Below are positions 1 through 5,562 of a DNA stretch of 5,562 nt, in pieces (within the stretch, counting starts at the first letter, position 1; each line of letters starts with the position of its first letter). Made by a program: the position numbers and the translations under genes. Under the pieces are notes generated by a model that searched no databases, had not been told where the DNA came from, and saw only the letters and a list, made by a program, of their open reading frames with translations. The stretch spans positions 1 through 5,562 of the forward strand of contig CALKKN010000072.1 of the NCBI GenBank assembly GCA_937995275.1, in the 5' to 3' direction. Source of the stretch: an uncultured Lysobacterales bacterium (GTDB taxonomy: Bacteria; Pseudomonadota; Gammaproteobacteria; Xanthomonadales; SZUA-36).

Positions 1-1195
1 CGTTGTCGACCAGCATCCCCACCGCGAGCATCAGGCCCATCATCGACAGGATGTTGAGGGACAGGCCCAGGAAGTACATCACGCCCAGCGTGACCGTGAT
101 GGCGACCGGCACGGCCATGGACACCATCAGCGTCGTCTGTATGTGCCCGAGGACGAAGTAGAGCACGAGCAGCGACAGCGCCGCCCCGATGAGCCCGGCC
201 TTGAGCAGTTCGGAGAGCGATTCCGTGACGCCCTCGGCCTGGTTGTCCAGGAAGAAGATCTTGATGCCCTGCATCTCGGGGGACTCGCCGATACGCCCGA
301 CTTCGGCGAGCGCGCGTTCCCCTACGTCCACCAGGTTGGCGCCGTTTTCCTTGAAGACACTGATCCCGATCGCGTACTTGCGGTCGAGGTGCCTCGCATA
401 GGTTCGCTCCTTGCTGTCGTAGCGGACTTCCGCAATGTCGCTGAGCCTCAGTCCCTCGTCGGTGATGACCAGGTCGCCGATTTCCTCGACGCTTCTGAAT
501 TCACCTTTGGGATTGACGCGGTAGCGTGTCTCGTTGTCGCGGATCAGGCCTGCGGAATCCGAAAAATTCACCTGCCGCAACTTGCGCTCCAGGTCCACGA
601 GGTCGATTCCATGCGACACCACGCGGTCGGCGATGAGTTCGATGCGAATCTCGTGCGGCTCGACGCCCTCGAGGTCGACCCGCGCGACGCCGGGGATACG
701 CTCCAGCGGCCGCACCAGCTTCCGCATCAGCATGTCGTAAGCGCCCGAGAGGTCGCGCTCGCTGGAGATCCGCAGCCTCAGGACCGGCTGGTCGGTCAAG
801 TTGAACTTGAAGACGTTGATGCGGCGCACGTCGGCCGGCAGCTGGTCGCGGATTCCTTCCACGCGCTCACGGGCCTCGACCGCCTTGATGGCCACGTCTT
901 CACCCCAGTCGAAGATGATCTCGATGTTCGAGCCACTCTCTGAGGAACGGGAGTCGAGCCGCTTGATGCCGGACAGCGTCGCCAGCACCTCTTCGGCAGG
1001 CCGGGTGATTTCGCGCTCCACCTCTTCGGGGGTGGAGCCCTGGTAGGGGATCTGGATCGCGACAAAGGGTACGTCCACCGCCGGAAAATACTCCAGCGGC
1101 AACAGGCGGGCCGACACCACGCCGATGGCGACCAGCGACACGAACACCATGATGATGGTGACCGGCCTTCTCAGTGCGAATTGGGCGGGCGACAT
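1..1195 (-). CDS. RND efflux permease, second of the pair (3' part beyond the left edge)
   Basis: Inner-membrane RND (HAE/AcrB-like) drug:proton antiporter subunit; only the first 398 codons are present and the frame is open to base 1. The start MSPAQFALRRPVTIIM is typical of the family. It gives a cytoplasmic amphipathic start and TM1 (about residues 12-29), then the first periplasmic porter half (about 40-325). That half contains the family signatures PLEYFPAVDVPFVAI, GSTPEEVEREITRP and VRPLERIPGVARVDLEG. TM2 (329-349), TM3 (353-375) and the beginning of TM4 (381 onward) follow. The window stops exactly in the TM4 proton-relay motif, GMLVDN, with Asp397 and Asn398. Full-length relatives have about 1000-1050 residues, so roughly 60% is missing. 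The ATG at 1195 is preceded by GAGGT at 7 nt and lies 23 bp after the upstream permease stop, so it is the third gene of the operon. It is clearly diverged from that permease, not a recent copy. Family assignment is firm; substrate is unknown. Confidence 0.95.
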   Translation of the reverse strand, partial: MSPAQFALRRPVTIIMVFVSLVAIGVVSARLLPLEYFPAVDVPFVAIQIPYQGSTPEEVEREITRPAEEVLATLSGIKRLDSRSSESGSNIEIIFDWGEDVAIKAVEARERVEGIRDQLPADVRRINVFKFNLTDQPVLRLRISSERDLSGAYDMLMRKLVRPLERIPGVARVDLEGVEPHEIRIELIADRVVSHGIDLVDLERKLRQVNFSDSAGLIRDNETRYRVNPKGEFRSVEEIGDLVITDEGLRLSDIAEVRYDSKERTYARHLDRKYAIGISVFKENGANLVDVGERALAEVGRIGESPEMQGIKIFFLDNQAEGVTESLSELLKAGLIGAALSLLVLYFVLGHIQTTLMVSMAVPVAITVTLGVMYFLGLSLNILSMMGLMLAVGMLVDN

Positions 1196-1202
1196 GATCG
1201 GG

Positions 1203-1207
1203 ACCTC
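1203..1207 (-). promoter_or_regulatory. Ribosome binding site of the second permease
   Basis: GAGGT on the minus strand, 7 nt before the ATG at 1195. It lies inside the 23-bp gap between the two permease genes and supports this start. It is the best Shine-Dalgarno match of the three genes, so the second permease probably initiates independently and does not rely on coupling. Confidence 0.7.
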
Positions 1208-1218
1208 GAGAGGAGCCG

Positions 1219-4200
1219 CTAGCTGGCCTGCACGGCGCGGGAGAGGTCCGGGCTGCCCTGCCCTTCCTGCGCAGCAGGCTTGGCACTCCCCACGCGCACG
1301 TCCTTCCGGCGGTCAAGCAGCGAGTACATCACCGGCACGACCACCAACGTCAGCAGCGTGGAGGTCAGCAGGCCACCGATGACGGTGACCGCCATCGGGG
1401 TGCGCATTTCCGACCCTTCGCCGAGTCCGAGCGCCATCGGCGTAAGACCCAGTACGGTGGTCAGAGTGGTCATCATGATGGGCCGCAGGCGCAGCCGGGC
1501 CGCTTCGCGAATGGCGCTGATCCGCTCCATGCCGGAGGCGCGGAGCTGGTTGATCAGGTCGACCAAAACGATGGCGTTGTTGACGACAATGCCGGCCAGC
1601 ATGATCAAACCGATGAATACGATCACGCTGAGGCGCGTGTCGCTGAGCCATAGGGCCAGCGCCACGCCGACCGCCGCGAGGGGAATTGAAAACAGGATCA
1701 CGAAGGGATGCAGCAGCGACTCGAACTGCGACGCCATGACCAGGTACACCAGGAAGACAGCAAGCCCAAGCGCGAACAGCAGCGAGCGGAAGGAGGCCTC
1801 CATTTCCTCGCTCTGCCCCGTGATCCGCATGCTCAACCCGTAAGGCAACTGCACACCGGCGACCAGAGACTGAGCCTCTGCAACGGCCGCGCCAAGGTCG
1901 CCGTACGCCAGGTTGGCCTGGATCAGGGCGACCCGTTCCTGGTCGGCACGGCGTATCTCCGACGGACCCTCGGCTACCCGTATCTCCGCGACCGCCGACA
2001 GCGGGACGGGCCGTTCGCTCTCCGGATTTACGATCAGCTCCCGGACCGCGTCGATGGATTGCCGCTCCTCCTCCGACAGGCGCACCAGCACGTCGATCTT
2101 CCGGTCGCGCCAGCTGTAGCGGGTCGCCACGCGGCCGCGGATCTTGCCGACCACCTGGTCGGAGATTTCCTTGACGGTCAGCCCCAGTTTCGCCGCCCGC
2201 TCCTGATCGAAGTAGATCTGTAGCTCGGGATGCCCGCGCTCGACGCTGGACTCGATGTCCGCAAATCGGTCGGAACTCCGCAGCCGCCTCAGCACCTCTT
2301 CGCTGGCGGCCTTCAGCGACGCCAGGTCATAGCCCTGGATCTCGATTTCCAGCGGTTTGTCGAAACTGAGCAGTTCGGGTGCCGTAAAGTTGGTCTCCAG
2401 ACCCACGGTTTCCCGGGCCTGCACGCGCAACGCCTCGATAACGGCGCCCTGATCGGCGCTGGAACGGGTCGGCGCCATCGCCACCAGCATACGGGCAATG
2501 TTCTCTCCGCTCTCGGTGGGGTTGGCATCGATCCGGTTCCCGGAGCCGGCGACGCCGTAGACATAGCCGACGCCCGGCTGCGCCGATGCCAGCCGCTGTA
2601 CGTCAGCGCCGAGGCGGTCCGTCTCGTCCAGCGGCGTGCCCGGGGCCGCCTCCAGTTCGACCTCGAAGCGGCCTTGTTCCAGGGCCGGGACCAGCTCCGT
2701 TCCCACCGAGCGCAGCATTACGACCGCGACGGCGAACAGGGCCACGGCCACCGCCAGAGTCAGGCCGGGCCGACGAAGAGCCAGGTCCAGCAGCGCGGCG
2801 TAACGCGCGCTGAACCATCGCCCGAACCTGGTCGCACCCGGTTGCGGCGGCAATGACCGCCGGCGGGACGTCGAGGCCATCATCGGAATCAGGGTAACCG
2901 CGACCGCCAGCGATACAGCCAGCGCAAAGGTGACCGTCAGGGCCTGGTCGCGAAACAGTTGCCCCGCGACGCCCTCCACGAAGGCCAGCGGGAGGAACAC
3001 GGCGATGGTGGTCAGGGTCGAGGCGATGACCGCTCCCCCCACTTCGCTGGCGCCGTGGATGGCCGCCTTGATCAGGCCTTCCCCCTGGGCCCGATAGCGG
3101 GAAATGTTTTCGAGCACGACAATGCCGTTGTCGACCAGCAGCCCGGTCGCCAGCGCGATCCCACCGAGCGACATGATGTTAAGCGATATGCCCGCCTGCC
3201 CCATCAGGAAGAAGGTGGCGATGATCGAAACCGGAATTGACAGTGCGATGGTCAACGTGAACCAGAAATTGCGCAGGAACAGGAAAATGACCAACACGGC
3301 CAGCAGGCCGCCCAGGATGGCCGCGTTTACGACCTCACCGATCGCGCGCTCGATGAAGACCGACTGGTCGTCGACGGTCTCGAATCCGACGCCGACCGGC
3401 AGTTCGTCCTGCAGTTCTTCGATACGCTGCCCGACGCCGCCGGCCACGTGCACGGTATTGGCATCGCCTTCCTTGTAAATGGCGATTTCCACCGCCTCGC
3501 GACCGTTCATGCGAATGATGGCCTCGCGCTCACTGAAACCGGAGCGGACCTCCGCGATATCGCGCAGGTACACCGGGCGCCCGCCACCCGGAGAGACGAT
3601 CAGCCCTCCGAACTCCTCCACCGAGCGGAACTGATTGATGGTGCGCACCAGGTAGCGTTGCGTACCCTCCTCCAGGCGCCCGGCCGAAACGTTGACGTTT
3701 TCGGCCGCCAGACGCGCCGTCAGATCCTCGAGCGACAGCCTGAGTTGGGCCATTTTCCGCTGGTCGATGTCGATCTGGATTTCATCCTCGAGCCCACCGC
3801 TGATTTTGACGGCGGCCACGCCCTCGACCGGTTCGAGCAGCTTCTTGATTTCCTCGTCCGCGTAGCGCCGCAGCAGTTTGAGCGACGCCTCGTCGCTGCT
3901 TCGCTGCTCTTCGTCCAGCGTCAACGCCAGGCGCATGATCGGATCGGTAGCCGGGTTGAAGCGCAGCAGCAGGGGACGGCTGGCCTCGAGCGGCAACTGA
4001 AGCACCTCGAGCTTCTCACGGACGTCCAGGCCGGCCCGATCCATGTCCGTGCCCCACGCGAATTCGAGAATCACGTCGGACTGGCCCGCGCGCGACACAG
4101 ACTTGACTGTTCGCACATTGCGCACCACGCCCACCGACTCCTCGACTGGCCGGGTCAGCAAAGTCTCGATCTCTTCCGGAGCGGCGCCGCGGTATTCGGT

Positions 4201-4359
4201 GCGGACAGTGAGCGTGGGGTAAGACAGGTCGGGCAACAGGTTGACCTTCAGATCCTGCAGCGCGATCAGGCCGAACAGGACCAGAGTTACGGCGCCCATC
4301 GAAATAGCCACGCGTCTCCGCGTGGCCACTTCAACGAGCTTCAGGGTCTTCGTGCTCAT
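1219..4359 (-). CDS. RND efflux permease, first of the pair (complete)
   Basis: Complete 1046-residue inner-membrane RND transporter of the HAE/AcrB-like type, the usual length for the family. The two-fold repeated layout is visible: TM1 (about 17-34), porter half one (40-335), TM2-TM6 (about 340-493), a short cytoplasmic loop, TM7 (531-550), porter half two (560-850), and TM8-TM12 (about 855-1013). Family signatures include LLPDLSYPTLTV (41-52), APEEIETLLTRPVEE (60-74), GLLVDNGIVVLENI in TM4 (406-419), ASQFESLLHPF (876-886), GIVVNNAIVLVD in TM10 (923-934) and RLRPIMMTTL (957-966). Aligned by eye with AcrB, Asp407 is kept (Asp410), Asp408 is Asn411, Lys940 is Asn927, and Arg971 and Thr978 are kept (Arg957, Thr964). 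A polar cytoplasmic tail of about 30 residues ends the protein. The ATG overlaps the adaptor stop as ATGA. A GAGGG lies only 1 nt before the start, too close to be an ideal Shine-Dalgarno, so translational coupling to the adaptor is likely. Substrate is unknown; the lack of heavy-metal (CzcA/CusA) features makes organic compounds more likely, which is inference. Confidence 0.97.
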   Translation of the reverse strand: MSTKTLKLVEVATRRRVAISMGAVTLVLFGLIALQDLKVNLLPDLSYPTLTVRTEYRGAAPEEIETLLTRPVEESVGVVRNVRTVKSVSRAGQSDVILEFAWGTDMDRAGLDVREKLEVLQLPLEASRPLLLRFNPATDPIMRLALTLDEEQRSSDEASLKLLRRYADEEIKKLLEPVEGVAAVKISGGLEDEIQIDIDQRKMAQLRLSLEDLTARLAAENVNVSAGRLEEGTQRYLVRTINQFRSVEEFGGLIVSPGGGRPVYLRDIAEVRSGFSEREAIIRMNGREAVEIAIYKEGDANTVHVAGGVGQRIEELQDELPVGVGFETVDDQSVFIERAIGEVVNAAILGGLLAVLVIFLFLRNFWFTLTIALSIPVSIIATFFLMGQAGISLNIMSLGGIALATGLLVDNGIVVLENISRYRAQGEGLIKAAIHGASEVGGAVIASTLTTIAVFLPLAFVEGVAGQLFRDQALTVTFALAVSLAVAVTLIPMMASTSRRRSLPPQPGATRFGRWFSARYAALLDLALRRPGLTLAVAVALFAVAVVMLRSVGTELVPALEQGRFEVELEAAPGTPLDETDRLGADVQRLASAQPGVGYVYGVAGSGNRIDANPTESGENIARMLVAMAPTRSSADQGAVIEALRVQARETVGLETNFTAPELLSFDKPLEIEIQGYDLASLKAASEEVLRRLRSSDRFADIESSVERGHPELQIYFDQERAAKLGLTVKEISDQVVGKIRGRVATRYSWRDRKIDVLVRLSEEERQSIDAVRELIVNPESERPVPLSAVAEIRVAEGPSEIRRADQERVALIQANLAYGDLGAAVAEAQSLVAGVQLPYGLSMRITGQSEEMEASFRSLLFALGLAVFLVYLVMASQFESLLHPFVILFSIPLAAVGVALALWLSDTRLSVIVFIGLIMLAGIVVNNAIVLVDLINQLRASGMERISAIREAARLRLRPIMMTTLTTVLGLTPMALGLGEGSEMRTPMAVTVIGGLLTSTLLTLVVVPVMYSLLDRRKDVRVGSAKPAAQEGQGSPDLSRAVQAS

Positions 4360-5453
4360 GCCCTCGGCTGGTCGCCGGTATCGATGATTTCAACCCGCGC
4401 GCCGTCGCTCAGACTGCCTTTGCCCGCGGTGACGACCGTCTCCCCGGCGCGGACGCCTTCGCGCACCTCGACCACCCCGGCGCGCTCGTAGCCCAACTGG
4501 ACCATCCGCCGCATGGCGCTGCCGTCTTCGCCGACGACGAACACGTGGCTGCGCTCGTCCTCGGTGATCACGGCGTTGCGGGGAATTACCGGCACGTCTT
4601 CGTGCAGGTCGTAAAGTATTTCCACGCGTCCGAACAGGCCCGGCTTGAGCATGTCACCGTGGTCTTTGACTGCAGCCGTGACCCGAAACGTCCCGGTCGC
4701 CGGATCGATTACCGGGCTTATCCGAATGATGTCACCGGCGAACTTTTCACCCGGCCAGGCATCGAGAGCCATCGCCACCTGCAGGCCCTTGCGGAGGACC
4801 CTTAGCTCACGTTCGGGCACGTGCAGAAGAGCCAGCAACGGATCATAGCTGGTAACCCGGTAGACCGGGTCATGAAGCGCGACCAGGTTGCCGGCCCGTA
4901 CCATCCGCTCGGAAATGTAGCCCGCAATCGGGGCGCGGATGTTGGTGTATTCGAGGTCGAGCAGAGCCAGTTCATATTCGGCCTTCTGGGCCTGCAGTTC
5001 GGCGCTGACCCCCTCAAAGTCGTCGGCGCTTACCAATTCGCGCTCGAACAGCTCCTTTTTTCGCTGGAAATCCGTTTCGAGCCGTTTGAGTGCGGCTTCG
5101 GCCTGCTCGACCTGCAAGCGGTAGCGATCTGTCTCCACGCGGGCCAGCACCTGGCCCGCCTCGACGAAATCGCCCTCCTCGGCGTAGATCTCAAGCACGA
5201 CACCGGTGATCTGGGACACAACGGTGGCTTGCTCGTCCGCCTCCAGCGTTGCCGTTCCGGAGTAAACCGCGGCGACGTCGTCGTTGATGACCTTTACAGC
5301 CTCGACCGGGATGGCCGGATCTTCCGCCGCTGCCTCGGAGTCATGCTGGTCGTTGCCGACCGCCTGCCCCATACAACCCTGCATTGCCAGTGCAGCAGAC
5401 AACACCAGGATCAGTGCCAATCCATTCACCCAACGCGCTTCTCGATGCTTCAT
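4356..5453 (-). CDS. RND pump periplasmic adaptor (membrane fusion protein, HlyD/AcrA family)
   Basis: 365-residue adaptor that would bridge the inner-membrane permeases and a TolC-type outer-membrane channel. Residues 1-26 form a signal sequence: basic start, hydrophobic stretch GLALILVLSAALAM, then Gln-Gly-Cys27. This is a probable, slightly non-standard lipobox, so the mature protein is likely lipid-anchored. A polar linker follows to about 48. Then come half of the lipoyl domain (77-108, GVVLEIYAEEGDFVEAGQVL), an alpha-hairpin coiled coil (110-168), the second lipoyl half (171-202, IRAPIAGYIS), the beta-barrel (about 205-285, with DPATGTFR at 250-257 and LKPGLFGRV at 269-277) and the membrane-proximal domain (from IPRNAVI at 290). 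The hairpin contains Arg131-x3-Leu135-x6-Ser142, the known TolC-docking pattern of adaptors. The ATG is the first start after an in-frame TGA at 5465-5463, so no longer form exists. Its Shine-Dalgarno is weak (GAG, 8 nt before the ATG). It heads the operon and overlaps the permease gene by 4 bp. Confidence 0.96.
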   Translation of the reverse strand: MKHREARWVNGLALILVLSAALAMQGCMGQAVGNDQHDSEAAAEDPAIPVEAVKVINDDVAAVYSGTATLEADEQATVVSQITGVVLEIYAEEGDFVEAGQVLARVETDRYRLQVEQAEAALKRLETDFQRKKELFERELVSADDFEGVSAELQAQKAEYELALLDLEYTNIRAPIAGYISERMVRAGNLVALHDPVYRVTSYDPLLALLHVPERELRVLRKGLQVAMALDAWPGEKFAGDIIRISPVIDPATGTFRVTAAVKDHGDMLKPGLFGRVEILYDLHEDVPVIPRNAVITEDERSHVFVVGEDGSAMRRMVQLGYERAGVVEVREGVRAGETVVTAGKGSLSDGARVEIIDTGDQPRA

Positions 5454-5471
5454 GATGTTCGCTCAACCTTG

Positions 5472-5493
5472 GTGTTGTATATAGGTATAACAC
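5472..5493. promoter_or_regulatory. Imperfect palindrome, candidate repressor operator
   Basis: A 22-bp inverted repeat with outer arms GTGTT and AACAC and further matching TA pairs inside; 8 of 11 base pairs match. It is markedly more AT-rich than the surrounding genes and lies 19 bp before the adaptor start. It overlaps the candidate -10 region, a position where a bound repressor would block transcription. Its size and symmetry would suit a TetR-family dimer, the usual local regulator of RND operons. That is inference, since no regulator gene is visible in full. A further GTGTT copy lies next to it at 5495-5499 on the minus strand. Confidence 0.5.
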
Positions 5494-5508
5494 TAACACA
5501 GTGATCAA
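5478..5508 (-). promoter_or_regulatory. Weak candidate sigma-70 promoter of the efflux operon
   Basis: On the minus strand, TTGATC (5508-5503) could be a -35 box and TATATA (5483-5478) a -10 box. The spacing is 19 bp, longer than the preferred 17. The alternative TATACC (5489-5484) lies too close, at 13 bp. Position and AT content favour a promoter here, but the exact boxes are uncertain. With this -10 box, transcription would start close to 5471, leaving an untranslated leader of under 20 nt. The proposed operator covers the -10 element. Confidence 0.35.
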
Positions 5509-5562
5509 TGTGCCCCAATATGCCGAAGGTCATGGAATCTGGTCCCTTCGCAGCTTGGATGC
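5508..5562 (+). CDS. Possible 5' end of a divergently transcribed gene (open to the right edge)
   Basis: A plus-strand frame opens at ATG 5508, just after an in-frame TGA at 5502-5504, and stays open to the window edge. It reads MCPNMPKVMESGPFAAWM. ATGs at 5520 and 5532 are alternative starts; the last has AAGG only 2 nt away, and none has a convincing Shine-Dalgarno. With about 18 codons no domain can be recognised. The argument for it is context: RND operons often have a divergent repressor gene (commonly TetR family), and the palindrome at 5472-5493 would lie between the two starts. Other frames are also open over this short stretch, so chance is a real alternative. Confidence 0.22.
   Translation, partial: MCPNMPKVMESGPFAAWM

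Noticed and set aside
143..943. 266-codon plus-strand open frame
   Set aside because: It lies wholly opposite the partial second permease, whose minus-strand translation shows clear RND motifs. It is visible only because that gene runs off the left edge.
1196..1218. Terminator or promoter between the two permease genes
   Set aside because: The gap is only 23 bp and holds a Shine-Dalgarno sequence; there is no GC hairpin with a T-run and no room for a full promoter, so read-through is expected.
900..1316. 138-codon minus-strand frame spanning the permease junction
   Set aside because: It is out of frame with both permeases, overlaps the end of one and the start of the other, and encodes an Arg/Gly/Pro-rich product without motifs.
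1219..4359. Heavy-metal RND pump (CzcA/CusA type)
   Set aside because: The TM4 and TM10 motifs (LVDNGIVVLENI, VVNNAIVLVD) and the adaptor lack metal-pump features such as Met- or His-rich sites; the HAE drug-efflux group fits better.
3448..4491. 347-codon plus-strand open frame
   Set aside because: It is antisense to the well-supported permease and adaptor genes, crosses their junction, and its protein is rich in His, Gln, Arg and Asp with no recognisable domain. It is a GC-rich shadow frame.
4821..5504. 227-codon plus-strand open frame reaching into the promoter region
   Set aside because: It is antisense to the adaptor gene, has no family features, and its last codons run through the AT-rich palindrome region.

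Overview
The window carries three minus-strand genes in one apparent operon, transcribed from right to left. Together they encode most of a resistance-nodulation-division (RND) tripartite efflux pump. The high GC content (estimated by eye), tight gene packing and a periplasmic adaptor with a TolC-docking motif point to a Gram-negative bacterium, most likely a high-GC proteobacterium. A gammaproteobacterium is my guess; nothing in the window fixes the genus.

Layout in transcription order. Positions 5454-5562 hold a short AT-richer regulatory region. It contains an imperfect 22-bp palindrome (5472-5493) overlapping a weak candidate promoter. A short plus-strand reading frame starting at 5508 runs off the right edge and could be the first codons of a divergent gene, but this is weakly supported. 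Next comes a periplasmic adaptor (membrane fusion protein, HlyD/AcrA type, 365 aa, 5453-4356) with a probable lipoprotein signal. Its stop codon overlaps by 4 bp (ATGA) the start of a complete RND permease (1046 aa, 4359-1219). After a 23-bp gap with a good Shine-Dalgarno sequence, a second, different RND permease begins at 1195. It runs off the left edge after 398 codons, ending inside transmembrane helix 4.

How they work together: the two permeases would sit in the inner membrane and use the proton gradient. The adaptor would link them across the periplasm to a TolC-type outer-membrane channel, which is not encoded in the window. One adaptor followed by two unlike permeases recalls MdtABC/MuxABC-type pumps, in which the two permeases form a mixed trimer, but the same layout could also give two separate homotrimers. 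The substrate cannot be read from the sequence.

The long plus-strand open frames across the window are antisense shadows of these GC-rich genes. I see no RNA genes, mobile elements, CRISPR arrays or clear terminators. This is mostly a recognisable efflux operon, not an unknown system. The points worth a second look are the altered proton-relay residues, the paired permeases and the upstream operator-like palindrome.
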